DNA from: Microbacterium paraoxydans
GTDB lineage: Bacteria; Actinomycetota; Actinomycetes; Actinomycetales; Microbacteriaceae
Direction of reading: 5' to 3'
Assembly: GCF_900105335.1 (NCBI RefSeq)
Contig: NZ_LT629770.1
Span: 930,001 to 994,000 of the forward strand
DNA length: 64,000 nucleotides
Shown: in pieces, positions 32,270 to 41,556 of the stretch
Position numbering within the stretch: the first letter of the stretch is position 1
Layout of the letters: every line of letters begins with the position of its first letter
Notes under the pieces: model-generated
Database searches by the model: none
The model's input: the letters and a program-made list of their open reading frames with translations, nothing else
Told to the model about the DNA's origin: nothing
Made by a program: the position numbers and the translations under genes

Positions 32270-34192
32270 TCAGCCGTCGATCACGGCGACGAGTTCGTCG
32301 AGGAAACCCTCGAAGGTCGCGCTGCGCCGGACGATCCGCTGCACGCTCTCGCGCTCGCTGAACACCTCCACGAGCTGCTCGAAGACGGTCTGGAAGGCGG
32401 CGCGGTCGCTCTCGCTGAAGGCGGCCAGCGCGACGACCTGCACCCTTCCGTCGCCCCAGGCCGCCGACCCCTCCGCCACGCCGAGCGCGATCGCCGTGCG
32501 GGCCGCGGTCATCTGCAGCGCGTGCGGCACGGCCAGCGCGTCGGTGAACGCCGTGGAGGACATGCGCTCCCGGACGATCGTGTTCTCCACGTAGTCGTCA
32601 CCGATCAGGCCGGCCCGCACGAGCGGCGCGCCGAGCCGCCGGATGATGGCATCCTCGCCGTCATCCGGGAGGGGATGCACGAAGGCGTCGGGGTGGAAGT
32701 AGCGCGCGAGCTCCTCCCGGAGCCGGGCGAGCCGTCGCCCCCGGCGCAGGCGCCCCGCGGCCTGCTGGATGCGGTCGACGTCCGCGTCGGTGAGGAACGG
32801 CTGGATGCGCACGAAGCGGTCGCCCGCGGCCCCGGGCTCGATCGTGCTCAGCACGAGGTCGGTGTCGAACGACGCCCAGTCCGGGTCGACGTTCGTGACG
32901 ACGCTGGTGACCTCGATCGCGGAGCCCAGGGAACGGTCCACGCTCGAGCGCAGGAGTTCGTGGAGCTCGTAGTAGCCGGGGCAGACGATGGTCGCGGTGA
33001 GGATGGACTCCGCCTTGCGGCTCCGTTCCAGCCGGCCACCGACGTGCATGGCGATGTAGGCGATCTCGTCATCGTGGATGGGCGTGCCGAGCCGGTCGTG
33101 CAGACCGCTCGCGATCGACACCGCGACCTCGAAGATCATCGGGTACGTCGTCTTCAGCGAGCGGGTGAGCGGATTCCGGGTGAGCGCACTCTCCTCGGCA
33201 CGACGCAGGAGGTTCTGCACGTGCAGGGCGAGACGGAGCACGAAGGTCTCGTCGACGAGGTCGACGCGGTAGTCCTCCGCGGCCCGCGCGATCTCCGCTC
33301 GGACCGCCGCCTCCACGTCCGGGGCGACGCCGCTGCGGGCGAGCTCCTGCGCCGCCTCGCCACCGGGGGCGACGATCCGGGTGAGGACCAGGGAGGCGAG
33401 GTGACCGCTGTCCCCCTCGCCAAGGACCACGGCGAAGTGCTCGGCCGCGAGGCGGGCGATCACCGCTCCCACCCGCGGGATCTCCGGTCGGGCTCCCACC
33501 GGCGGCGCGTCGAGGGCGCGCCCGGCGGCTACTCGCTCGGCGGCGATCGCGATGTGCAGCAGGACGTCGGCGATCGCGAGCTCGTTGACGTAGTAGCCGA
33601 GCTCGCCGAGCTCTCCCACCAGGGCGGACTTGAAGGGTCCGACTGCCTGCGCATCGACCGCGGTCCCGGAGAGGGCTCGCCGGAAGATCTCGGGGTGGAA
33701 CGAGGCGTCGTCCATCTCGTCGTGCGCGAGGCGGCTGAGCAGCCGGCGCTGGGCAGCCTCGTCTCCGCGGAGCCGCACCCGCTCCCGTGCACGTTCGAGA
33801 GCCAGGTCGGTGCCGTCGAGGAGGCCGCGCACCCGCACGAGGTCCGCCTCCAGCGTCGCCTCGCTCACGTGCAGGGCGTCCGCCGTGTCGAACACGTCGA
33901 TCCCCTCCTCCTCGTCCAGCAGCAGCCGGACCAGGGCGTGCAGCCGTTCGCGGGGCGCGGAGTCGCCGCCCTGCCGCACCCGGAGCGCACCACGGGCGCC
34001 GGGGCCCGCCCGATAGCCCGCCGGGCCGGACTCGACGACCGCGGCGCCGGGCGTGCGGGCGTTCAGGGCCGCGACGTAGGAACGGATGCTCCGGGGCGTC
34101 ACGCCGAGGAGGTCGGCCAGCGTGCCTGCGGTCGCCCAGCCCTCCTCGCGCAGCAGGGCGGCGAGGAGCTGGTCCTGACGCTGGCGCGACAT
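32270..34192 (-). CDS. mtlR: MtlR-type PTS-controlled transcriptional activator
   Basis: A 640-residue multidomain regulator. Two N-terminal helix-turn-helix segments (~1-60 and ~85-145) are followed by two PRD domains (~180-400), a GatB-like EIIB domain with its cysteine in IVCPGYYE, and a C-terminal EIIA domain with the histidine in ALAVPHALQ. PTS phosphorylation of these sites should tune activation of the divergent mannitol operon. ATG 34192 has GGAGGGATC directly upstream; a longer frame to 34240 and beyond is rejected. Confidence 0.88.
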   Translation of the reverse strand: MSRQRQDQLLAALLREEGWATAGTLADLLGVTPRSIRSYVAALNARTPGAAVVESGPAGYRAGPGARGALRVRQGGDSAPRERLHALVRLLLDEEEGIDVFDTADALHVSEATLEADLVRVRGLLDGTDLALERARERVRLRGDEAAQRRLLSRLAHDEMDDASFHPEIFRRALSGTAVDAQAVGPFKSALVGELGELGYYVNELAIADVLLHIAIAAERVAAGRALDAPPVGARPEIPRVGAVIARLAAEHFAVVLGEGDSGHLASLVLTRIVAPGGEAAQELARSGVAPDVEAAVRAEIARAAEDYRVDLVDETFVLRLALHVQNLLRRAEESALTRNPLTRSLKTTYPMIFEVAVSIASGLHDRLGTPIHDDEIAYIAMHVGGRLERSRKAESILTATIVCPGYYELHELLRSSVDRSLGSAIEVTSVVTNVDPDWASFDTDLVLSTIEPGAAGDRFVRIQPFLTDADVDRIQQAAGRLRRGRRLARLREELARYFHPDAFVHPLPDDGEDAIIRRLGAPLVRAGLIGDDYVENTIVRERMSSTAFTDALAVPHALQMTAARTAIALGVAEGSAAWGDGRVQVVALAAFSESDRAAFQTVFEQLVEVFSERESVQRIVRRSATFEGFLDELVAVIDG

Positions 34193-34278
34193 GATCCCTC
34201 CGAGTTCCCGTGCTGACGGCACTGTCCGACTGCTCTCCATGATGACAGCCTCCGGCGACACGGGCGCGGCGAGCAGGG

Positions 34279-34294
34279 TTCCGCAGGGGCGGAA
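34279..34294. promoter_or_regulatory. Inverted repeat TTCCGC-AGGG-GCGGAA in the mtlR/mtl divergent region
   Basis: A perfect 6-bp inverted repeat with 4-nt spacer in the 163-bp gap between mtlR and the EIIB gene. It is the best operator candidate for MtlR here. No convincing -10 is visible for either direction. Confidence 0.4.
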
Positions 34295-34355
34295 GAGAAC
34301 GTGTTGGTGCCACCGCGGCCTGATTTCCCAGACTGTTCTCAGGAAGGTGACATCG

Positions 34356-34673
34356 ATGAGGATTCTCGTGGTCTGCGGCGCCGGCGCGTCGAGCACGTTC
34401 GTCGCACAGCGCCTGCGCACCGCCGCCGCCGCGGCGGGACTGGACTGGGACGCGGACGCCGGGGTCGAGAGCACCGTCCCCGTCGGCGGGCACGACCTCG
34501 TCCTCGTGGGTCCGCACCTCCGTGAGCGCCTCGGCGCCATCCGCGACCTGACCCGCGCGCCCGTCGCGGTCCTGCCGGACGACGTGTTCGCCGATCGCGA
34601 CGGCGGCCGCACGCTTCTCCTCGCCCAGTCGACCCTCGCCGCTGCCGGCGGGGCCCCGAAAGGAACACCATGA
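34356..34673 (+). CDS. Stand-alone PTS EIIB-like protein (lactose/cellobiose IIB fold)
   Basis: A 105-residue cytoplasmic EIIB. The phosphocysteine P-loop VCGAGASSTFVAQRLR is intact near residue 7. It is the first gene of the mannitol operon, preceded by AGGAAGG 8 nt before the ATG, and its stop overlaps ptsH. No cognate EIIC or EIIA of the lactose/cellobiose class is in the operon, and mtlA has its own EIIB domain, so this protein is unpaired. A regulatory phosphoprotein is as likely as a transport part. Confidence 0.8.
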   Translation: MRILVVCGAGASSTFVAQRLRTAAAAAGLDWDADAGVESTVPVGGHDLVLVGPHLRERLGAIRDLTRAPVAVLPDDVFADRDGGRTLLLAQSTLAAAGGAPKGTP

Positions 34674-34951
34674 CCGCCACCCGCACCGTCCGCATCGGCT
34701 CCTCGCACGGACTGCACGCCCGGCCCGCCAAGATCTTCGCGCAGGCCGCGAAGGACTCCGGCCTCGCGGTCACGATCGCCAAGGATTCCGGCAAGCCGGT
34801 CAACGCCGCGAGCATCCTCGGGGTGATCGCCCTGGCCATCGAGCGCGGCGACTACGTGACGCTCACGGCCGAGGGCGACGGCGCGGAGGGCGTCCTGGAC
34901 ACGCTCACCGAGCTGCTGACCACCGACCACGACCAGGACGCCGCCGGATGA
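34670..34951 (+). CDS. ptsH: Phosphocarrier protein HPr
   Basis: A 93-residue HPr with active-site H16 in SHGLHARP and serine S48 in NAASILGVI. It takes phosphate from EI and passes it to EIIA. The ATG overlaps the EIIB gene stop and its own stop overlaps ptsI. It is likely the general HPr for this cell's PTS, or a dedicated mannitol carrier. Confidence 0.93.
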   Translation: MTATRTVRIGSSHGLHARPAKIFAQAAKDSGLAVTIAKDSGKPVNAASILGVIALAIERGDYVTLTAEGDGAEGVLDTLTELLTTDHDQDAAG

Positions 34952-36633
34952 GCGCGCTGCGAGGGGTGGGGATCGGTCTCGGCGTCGCGCAGGGACCGGT
35001 CGTCCGCATGACCGAGGCGCTGCCCGCGCCCGAGAACACACCGAGCACCGCGGGGGCGGATGCCGAGCGCGCGCGGGTCCGCGAGGCCGTCGCCGTCGTT
35101 GCGCAGGAGCTGACCCAGCGCGGCGAGGCCGCCGGTGGTGCGGCGCAGGAGGTGCTCGAGGCGCAGGCGATGATCGCCGAGGACCCCACCCTGCAGGACG
35201 AGGTCGACAGCAGGATCGACGCCGGCGCCACCGCGGAGTGGGCCGTGCACGACGCCTTCGCCGGCTTCCGGGCCACGCTCGAAGCCGTCGGCGGCTACCT
35301 CGGCGAGCGCGCCGCCGATCTCGACGACATCGCGCAGCGGGTGCTCGCCCGGCTGCGCGGCGTGGAGGCCCCCGGCGTCCCCGATCCTGGGCACCCGTTC
35401 GTCCTCGTGGCGCGTGACCTCGCGCCCGCCGACACTGCGCTGCTGAACCTCGACCAGGTGCTCGCCCTCGTCACCACCGACGGCGGCCCGACCTCCCACA
35501 CGGCGATCCTCGCCAGGGAGAAGGGCATCGTGGCCGTGGTCGGCGTCGGCGACGGGCACGCCCTGACGACCGGGGAGACCGTGATCGTCGACGCGGCCGC
35601 GGGTGTCATCACCCGCGAGCCGACCGACGACGAGCGCGCCCGCGCCGCCGAGCGCGCCGCCGCCCGCCGCGCCGCCGACGACGCCCCGCTCACCCCCGGT
35701 GCGCTCGCCGACGGCACACCGGTCGCGCTGCTCGCGAACCTGGGGAAGCCTGCCGATGCCGCCGACGCGGTCGCTCGGGGGGCCGAGGGCGTCGGCCTGT
35801 TCCGGACGGAGTTCCTGTTCCTCTCGGCGTCGCAGGCGCCGACGGTCGCCCAGCAGCGGGACGCCTATCGCGAGCTGCTGGAGGCGTTCCCCGGCAAGAA
35901 GGTCGTCGTGCGGATGCTCGACGCGGGGGCCGACAAGCCGCTGGCCTTCCTCAACGACGCACACGAGGAGAATCCGGCCCTGGGACTGCGCGGCCTGCGG
36001 GCACTCCGCGCGAGCGAGGACATCCTCCGCGAGCAGCTGACCGCGCTGGCCGAGGCCGACGCGGCGACCGACGCCGACCTGTGGGTCATGGCACCCATGG
36101 TGGCCACCGTCGAGGAGACCGTGTACTTCACCGGCCTCGCCCGCGAGTACGGGCTGAAGACGGCCGGCGTCATGGTCGAGGTGCCCTCCAGCGCCCTGCT
36201 CGCCGACCGGGTGCTCGCGCACGCCGACTTCGCGTCGATCGGCACCAACGACCTCACCCAGTACACGATGGCCGCGGACCGGCTGCTCGGTTCCGTCGCG
36301 TCGTTCCAGGACCCCTGGCACCCCGCGGTGCTGCGCCTGGTGCGCGAGGTCGGTGCGGCCGGTGCCCGTCTCGGCAAGCCGGTCGGCATCTGCGGCGAGG
36401 CCGCGGCCGATCCGCTGCTCGCCGTCGTCCTCGTGGGCCTCGGTGCGACGAGCCTGTCCATGGCACCGTCCGCCCTCGCCGACGTCCGTCAGGCGCTCGC
36501 CACCCGGACTCGCGACGATGCCCTCCGTCTCGCGGAAGCCGCGCTCGGCGCGGACGACGCCCCCTCCGCCCGCACCGCTGCGGCGGCCCTCGCCGCGGCA
36601 CTCCCCCCTCATCAGAAAGAGACCACATCATGA
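34948..36633 (+). CDS. ptsI: PTS enzyme I (phosphoenolpyruvate-protein phosphotransferase)
   Basis: A 561-residue EI. The phosphohistidine H184 is in TDGGPTSHTAILARE; the PEP-binding C-domain shows GVGLFRTEFLF, ALGLRGLRALRA, and GICGEAA with the catalytic cysteine. Length is normal. Embedded between ptsH and mtlA with ATGA overlaps on both sides, so EI is made only with, or mainly with, the mannitol transporter. Confidence 0.96.
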   Translation: MSALRGVGIGLGVAQGPVVRMTEALPAPENTPSTAGADAERARVREAVAVVAQELTQRGEAAGGAAQEVLEAQAMIAEDPTLQDEVDSRIDAGATAEWAVHDAFAGFRATLEAVGGYLGERAADLDDIAQRVLARLRGVEAPGVPDPGHPFVLVARDLAPADTALLNLDQVLALVTTDGGPTSHTAILAREKGIVAVVGVGDGHALTTGETVIVDAAAGVITREPTDDERARAAERAAARRAADDAPLTPGALADGTPVALLANLGKPADAADAVARGAEGVGLFRTEFLFLSASQAPTVAQQRDAYRELLEAFPGKKVVVRMLDAGADKPLAFLNDAHEENPALGLRGLRALRASEDILREQLTALAEADAATDADLWVMAPMVATVEETVYFTGLAREYGLKTAGVMVEVPSSALLADRVLAHADFASIGTNDLTQYTMAADRLLGSVASFQDPWHPAVLRLVREVGAAGARLGKPVGICGEAAADPLLAVVLVGLGATSLSMAPSALADVRQALATRTRDDALRLAEAALGADDAPSARTAAAALAAALPPHQKETTS

Positions 36634-38264
36634 CGACGACGTCACCCGCCGCCACCGCCCCCGGTGGCCTCCGCGTGGGCGTGCAGCGTTTCGGCACGTT
36701 CCTCTCCGGCATGATCATGCCGAACATCGCGGCCTTCATCGCCTGGGGCTTCATCACGATGCTCTTCATCCCGAAGGGCTTCTTCGGGGCCGAGAGCCCG
36801 TTCGGCTGGCACTGGGCCGGCGTCGCCGAGATCATCGGCGGCGGCGGCGACTCCGCCGTCCTCGGCTGGCAGGGCGCGATGACCGCGGTCGCTGAGGGCG
36901 CGGACGGCAACATCCTGGCCTACGTCGGCCTGGTCGGGCCGATGGTCACCTACCTGCTGCCCCTCCTGATCGCGAACACGGCCGGACGCATGGTCTACGG
37001 CGAGCGCGGTGGCGTGGTCGCGACGATCGCGACCGTCGGGGTGATCGTCGGGACGAACATCCCGATGTTCCTCGGCGCCATGATCATGGGCCCGATCGCC
37101 GCGTGGATCATGAAGCAGGTCGACAAGCTGTGGGACGGCAAGATCCGCCCCGGCTTCGAGATGCTCGTCAACAACTTCTCCGCCGGCATCCTGGGCATGA
37201 TCCTCGCCATCGTCGGGTTCTTCGCCTTCGGCCCGGTCATGCTCGGCATCAGCGCCGCGCTGGGGGCGGCCGTCGACTGGCTCGTCTCGCTCAACCTGCT
37301 GCCGCTCGTGTCGATCATCGTCGAGCCGGCCAAGGTGCTGTTCCTCAACAACGCCATCAACCACGGCGTGTTCACGCCGCTGGGGATCGAGCAGGCCGCC
37401 GAGACGGGCAAGTCGATCCTCTTCCTCATCGAGGCGAACCCCGGCCCCGGCCTCGGTCTGCTGCTCGCCTTCACCTTCTTCGGGGTCGGCGCGGCGAAGG
37501 CCTCGGCTCCCGGTGCCGCCATCATCCAGTTCTTCGGCGGCATCCACGAGATCTACTTCCCGTACGCGCTCAGCAAGCCGACCACGATCCTCGCGCTCAT
37601 CGCGGGTGGAGCGGCCGGTGTGACGACCAACATGGTGCTCGGCGGCGGACTCGCCTTCCCGGCGGCCCCGGGCAGCATCATCGCCGTGACCGCCGCGGCC
37701 ATCGGCCCGGGCGTCGCCAACCTCCTCGTCGTCTACCTGTCGGTCATCATCGCGGCGACCGTGACGTTCCTCATCACCGGCGTCATCCTGCGGGCCTCGC
37801 GCAAGCGCGACCTCGCTGCCGAAGGCGACGCGTTCGGCGCGGCCATCGCGCAGACCGAGGCGAACAAGGGCAAGTCGTCCGCGGCGATGGACGCCCTGCG
37901 CACCTCGACCGCGACGACGGCTCCGGAGACCACGCCGGCTCCCGCCACCACCGCGGTCGCGGCGGCCCCCATCGAGACCATCGTGTTCGCGTGCGATGCC
38001 GGCATGGGCTCGTCCGCCATGGGTGCCAGCGTGCTCCGCAACAAGCTGAAGAAGGCCGGCATCGAGGGCGTCACCGTCACGAACGCCGCCATCGCCAACC
38101 TCGACGGCGCCGCCGACGTGGTCATCACGCAGCAGCAGCTCACCGACCGGGCCACGGCGAAGTCGCCGGACTCCCTGCACGTCTCGGTGGACAACTTCAT
38201 GAACTCGCCGAAGTACGACGAGGTCGTCGAGATGGTCAAGGAACAGCGAAAGGACGAAGAATGA
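36630..38264 (+). CDS. mtlA: Mannitol PTS permease, EIICB
   Basis: A 544-residue membrane transporter that imports and phosphorylates mannitol. The EIIC part (~15-380) begins [20 protein letters not shown] split over the first helix and has the conserved [13 protein letters not shown] Thr/Ala-rich linker leads to EIIB with phosphocysteine C455 in [13 protein letters not shown]. The EIIA domain fused in E. coli MtlA is a separate gene here. The ATG overlaps the ptsI stop, which sets the start. Confidence 0.95.
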   Translation: MTTTSPAATAPGGLRVGVQRFGTFLSGMIMPNIAAFIAWGFITMLFIPKGFFGAESPFGWHWAGVAEIIGGGGDSAVLGWQGAMTAVAEGADGNILAYVGLVGPMVTYLLPLLIANTAGRMVYGERGGVVATIATVGVIVGTNIPMFLGAMIMGPIAAWIMKQVDKLWDGKIRPGFEMLVNNFSAGILGMILAIVGFFAFGPVMLGISAALGAAVDWLVSLNLLPLVSIIVEPAKVLFLNNAINHGVFTPLGIEQAAETGKSILFLIEANPGPGLGLLLAFTFFGVGAAKASAPGAAIIQFFGGIHEIYFPYALSKPTTILALIAGGAAGVTTNMVLGGGLAFPAAPGSIIAVTAAAIGPGVANLLVVYLSVIIAATVTFLITGVILRASRKRDLAAEGDAFGAAIAQTEANKGKSSAAMDALRTSTATTAPETTPAPATTAVAAAPIETIVFACDAGMGSSAMGASVLRNKLKKAGIEGVTVTNAAIANLDGAADVVITQQQLTDRATAKSPDSLHVSVDNFMNSPKYDEVVEMVKEQRKDEE

Positions 38265-38695
38265 GCGTTCTCACTGCCGAGCAGGTCCGCATCCACCCGG
38301 GAGGCGCGTCGCGCGACGACGCGCTCCAGGAGGCGACGGACATCCTCGTCGCCGCCGGCGCGGTGACCCCGGCGTACGTCGACGCGATGCGCCAGCGCGA
38401 GGAGACCGTGTCGACGTACATGGGCAACGGGCTGGCCATCCCGCACGGCACGAACGAGGCGAAGGACGCCATCCTCGCCTCCGCCCTCTCCGTCGTCCGC
38501 TACGACGGCGGCGTCGACTGGGACGGCGAGCAGGCGCGGTTCGTGATCGGCATCGCCGGCGTCGGCGACGAGCACCTCGACATCCTGTCGCGCATCGCGA
38601 TCCTCTTCTCCGAGGAGGACGACGTCGCGCGGCTGGAAGCGGCGGCAACGCCGGACGAGCTGTTCGCTCTCCTCTCGGAGGTGAACGAGGGATGA
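38261..38695 (+). CDS. mtlF: Mannitol PTS EIIA
   Basis: A 144-residue EIIA of the mannitol/fructose type with active-site H62 in [10 protein letters not shown]. It receives phosphate from HPr and passes it to C455 of MtlA. ATGA overlaps join it to mtlA and mtlD. Confidence 0.95.
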   Translation: MSVLTAEQVRIHPGGASRDDALQEATDILVAAGAVTPAYVDAMRQREETVSTYMGNGLAIPHGTNEAKDAILASALSVVRYDGGVDWDGEQARFVIGIAGVGDEHLDILSRIAILFSEEDDVARLEAAATPDELFALLSEVNEG

Positions 38696-39846
38696 AGGCG
38701 GTCCACTTCGGGGCGGGCAGCATCGGGCGTGGTTTCGTCGGCCTGCTCCTGCACGAGGGCGGCTACGAGGTCGTGTTCAGCGACGTCGCCGACGCGCTCG
38801 TGGAGGCGATCGACCGGGCGGACTCGTACACCGTGCACGAAGCCGGCCCCGGAGGGACCGACCACGTCGTCTCCGGGTTCCGTGCGGTGAACAGCCGCAC
38901 GGACCCCGCCGTGGTGGCGGAGGAGGTGGCGACGGCCGACGTCGTCACGACCGCCGTCGGCCCCACGGTGCTGCGGTTCGTCGCCCCGTCGATCGTCGCC
39001 GGGCTCGCGCTGCGCTCCCCCGAGGCCGCGCCGCTGCAGGTGATGGCCTGCGAGAACGCCATCGGCGCCACCGATCAGCTGCGGCAGGAGATCGTCGCCG
39101 CGGCAGGGCCGGACGCCGATACGCTGCTCGGCCGCGCCGTGTTCGCGAACACCGCCGTCGACCGGATCGTGCCCGCGCAGCCGGAGGGCGGCGGCATCGA
39201 CGTCACGGTGGAGCCGTACTTCGAGTGGGCGATCGAGGCCCGGCCGTTCGGCGACACCCCGCCGCGCATCCCCGGCGCCCATTTCGTCGACGACCTCGCG
39301 CCGTACATCGAGCGCAAGCTCTTCACGGTGAACACCGGTCATGCCGCCACCGCGTACTTCGGTGCGCGGGCGGGCGTCGAGCGAATCTCGGACGCCCTCG
39401 CGGACGAGGCGATCGCCGCGCAGGTCTCCGCCGCGCTGGAGGAGACCTCGGCGGTGCTGGTCGTCGAACACGGTCTCGACCCCGCGGAGCTGGCCCAGTA
39501 CCGCGCGACCATCCTCGAGCGGTTCCGCAATCCCGCGCTCGTGGACACCGTGCAGCGCGTCGGCCGTCAGCCGCTGCGGAAGATCTCCCGGCACGAGCGC
39601 TTCATCGGTCCCGCGGCGATGGCGGCCGAGCACGGCCTGTCGACGGACGCCCTGGTGGCGGCCGTCGCCGCCGCGCTGGAGTTCGACGACCCCGCCGACG
39701 AGCAGGCGGTCGAGCTGCAGACCCTGCTGCGCACCGAGGATGCCGGCGGATTCACCGTCCGCACCACGGGCCTCGATCCGGAGCACCCGCTCTTCCCTGC
39801 CGTCCGCGACGCGGTGGCGCTCCGGCAGGCGGCCCTCGCCGGCTGA
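38692..39846 (+). CDS. mtlD: Mannitol-1-phosphate 5-dehydrogenase
   Basis: A 384-residue NAD-dependent polyol dehydrogenase that turns mannitol-1-phosphate into fructose-6-phosphate. The N-terminal NAD site [13 protein letters not shown], the [13 protein letters not shown] segment and the catalytic [10 protein letters not shown] (Lys and His) are intact. Last gene of the mtl operon; its start overlaps mtlF. Confidence 0.96.
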   Translation: MKAVHFGAGSIGRGFVGLLLHEGGYEVVFSDVADALVEAIDRADSYTVHEAGPGGTDHVVSGFRAVNSRTDPAVVAEEVATADVVTTAVGPTVLRFVAPSIVAGLALRSPEAAPLQVMACENAIGATDQLRQEIVAAAGPDADTLLGRAVFANTAVDRIVPAQPEGGGIDVTVEPYFEWAIEARPFGDTPPRIPGAHFVDDLAPYIERKLFTVNTGHAATAYFGARAGVERISDALADEAIAAQVSAALEETSAVLVVEHGLDPAELAQYRATILERFRNPALVDTVQRVGRQPLRKISRHERFIGPAAMAAEHGLSTDALVAAVAAALEFDDPADEQAVELQTLLRTEDAGGFTVRTTGLDPEHPLFPAVRDAVALRQAALAG

Positions 39847-39870
39847 GAGGACGCGGCGTCCGGGCGGGAG

Positions 39871-39876
39871 TAGCGT
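39871..39876 (+). promoter_or_regulatory. -10 box, leaderless promoter of the alpha/beta hydrolase gene
   Basis: TAGCGT ends 7 nt before the GTG at 39884. Confidence 0.55.
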
Positions 39877-39883
39877 TGCTGCT

Positions 39884-40630
39884 GTGCACAACAAGCCCGG
39901 GCGCCGCGTCCTGAAGAGAATCCTGTGGGGTGGGGCGATCGTCCTCCTCCTCGCCGTCGGCGGCATCCTCGTCTGGAGCCAGGTCGGCGTCATGGCCGCG
40001 GAGCCCGAACCGCTCGCCGCCGTCCGTGAGAACCCCGCGATCACGGTGACCGATGCCGAGGAGGGGATCGTCCTGGAGCCCGCGGACGGCGCGTCAGACC
40101 GCGGACTGGTCTTCATCCCGGGAGCGAAGGTCGACCCCTGGGCCTATGCGTCGATCCTGCAGGGACTCGCGGAGGAGGGCACCACGGTCGTCATCACCCG
40201 GCCCTGGCTCAATCTCGCCTTCTTCGATCCGCGTGGCCTCGACTCGTTCACGAGCGCCGCGCCCGACGTGGACACCTGGGCCGTGGGCGGCCACTCCCTC
40301 GGCGGGGTGCGCGCCTGTCAGCTCGCGACGGACGCCGACGCCCTCGTCCTCTTCGCCTCCTACTGCGCGACCGACCTCGCCGGAACCGACCTCCCTGTAC
40401 TGAGCGTCTCCGGCAGCGAGGACGGCCTCTCCACGCCGGAGAAGATCGCGGACGCGCGCTCCGAACTCCCCGCTGACGCCGAGTTCGTCGAGATCGACGG
40501 CGCCTCCCACGCCTCCTTCGGCGACTACGGATCCCAGTCCGGTGACGGCACCCCGACCATCGACGACGACGAGATGCACGCCGAGATCACCGAGGTCGTC
40601 GGCGGCTTCCTGGAGCAGGTCGCGCCCTAA
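39884..40630 (+). CDS. Membrane-anchored alpha/beta hydrolase
   Basis: A 248-residue protein with an N-terminal signal anchor (residues ~12-32), so the catalytic domain is outside the membrane. The nucleophile elbow is GGHSLGG, the acid is likely in SGSEDGLS, and the histidine in DGASHASFGDYG. Substrate unknown. It is transcribed from its own leaderless promoter 38 nt after mtlD. Its TAA overlaps the TAG of the convergent PfkB kinase by 3-4 bases. Confidence 0.85.
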   Translation: MHNKPGRRVLKRILWGGAIVLLLAVGGILVWSQVGVMAAEPEPLAAVRENPAITVTDAEEGIVLEPADGASDRGLVFIPGAKVDPWAYASILQGLAEEGTTVVITRPWLNLAFFDPRGLDSFTSAAPDVDTWAVGGHSLGGVRACQLATDADALVLFASYCATDLAGTDLPVLSVSGSEDGLSTPEKIADARSELPADAEFVEIDGASHASFGDYGSQSGDGTPTIDDDEMHAEITEVVGGFLEQVAP

Positions 40631-41496
40631 GCCGCCCGCGGATCCCCGAGGATGGGATCGAGCAGCGGATGCAGGTGCCGGGTGGTCAGCACGCCGGCGG
40701 CCGAGCGCGCACCCGCCGAGAGCGCCGACGCCAGGTCCGCACCGGCCAGCCGCGCGTCGAGGACTCCGGCCAGGAACGCGTCGCCCGCGCCGTTGGTGTC
40801 GACGACGGTGGTCGGCAGCGCGGGCACCCGCAGCTCGGCCCCGTCCTCCCCCACCGCGACCGCTCCCTCGGCGCCGAGGGTGCACACGGCGAACTCCGCT
40901 CCGTCCGCGACGGCGGCGCGGAGGAACTCCACCGGCGCGGCCAGCCGATCCGCGTTGCAGAACACCGCCGCGGCCGCCTCCAGGAACGGCCGGTGGTACG
41001 CGTCGATGCCGTCGTAGTCATGCACGTCGACCCAGAGCGGCGTGCCGCTGGCCGCCGCGAGCGGGAGCAACCGCCGTGGCTCCGCGGCCAGATCGAGCAC
41101 GACGGCGTCGGCGGCGGTCATCGCCGTGGCGTACGCGGCGTCCTCCGTCCCCGTCGTCTCCGCCGGTGTGGAGAGGTACAGCGACACCCGGTCACCCTGC
41201 GAAGTCATCAGGTTGAGGTGCCGCTCCGTGGTTCCGTCCGTCCACTGCGCGACCACCCCGGCCTCCTCCAGCGCCGCACGCACCCGGAGCCCATCCTCGT
41301 CGTCCCCGGCGATCGCATGCAGCACGACGGATCGGCCGAGCGCCGTCAGGCTCAGCGCCTTGCCCGCACTCGTGCCGCCGATCGTCTCCCAGCTCGCCTG
41401 CGCGAACTGCATATGCGGCACCGGCTCGGGGAGCCGGTCGAGAAGGACCATGCGGTTCCAGGACGCGGGACCGGCGAGGAAGACGGAGGCGGGCAT
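40627..41496 (-). CDS. PfkB-family carbohydrate/nucleoside kinase
   Basis: A 289-residue ribokinase-fold kinase. The C-terminal signature VDTNGAGDAFLAG with catalytic Asp is intact, and the N-terminal GGTSAGKALSL is the sugar-binding glycine motif. Being next to add, deoA, cdd and a nucleoside importer suggests ribose, a nucleoside or a deoxyribose-type sugar as substrate, but this is context only. A GAGGAT box ends 6 nt before the ATG, and a hairpin separates it from add, so it may have its own promoter. Confidence 0.85.
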   Translation of the reverse strand: MPASVFLAGPASWNRMVLLDRLPEPVPHMQFAQASWETIGGTSAGKALSLTALGRSVVLHAIAGDDEDGLRVRAALEEAGVVAQWTDGTTERHLNLMTSQGDRVSLYLSTPAETTGTEDAAYATAMTAADAVVLDLAAEPRRLLPLAAASGTPLWVDVHDYDGIDAYHRPFLEAAAAVFCNADRLAAPVEFLRAAVADGAEFAVCTLGAEGAVAVGEDGAELRVPALPTTVVDTNGAGDAFLAGVLDARLAGADLASALSAGARSAAGVLTTRHLHPLLDPILGDPRAA

Positions 41497-41507
41497 GTGT
41501 CCATCCT

Positions 41508-41534
41508 CGCGCGCCGCCTCCGTTCCGGCGCGCG
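41508..41534 (-). terminator. Hairpin between add and the PfkB kinase
   Basis: CGCGCGCC (41508-41515) pairs with GGCGCGCG (41527-41534). It may end or attenuate add transcription before the kinase gene. Confidence 0.4.
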
Positions 41535-41556
41535 GATCGGTCGTGTCGACCCGGGC

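Noticed and set aside
32270..35041. 923-residue form of MtlR
   Set aside because: The extra N-terminal codons run through the divergent promoter, EIIB and HPr genes; ATG 34192 has a strong GGAGG site.
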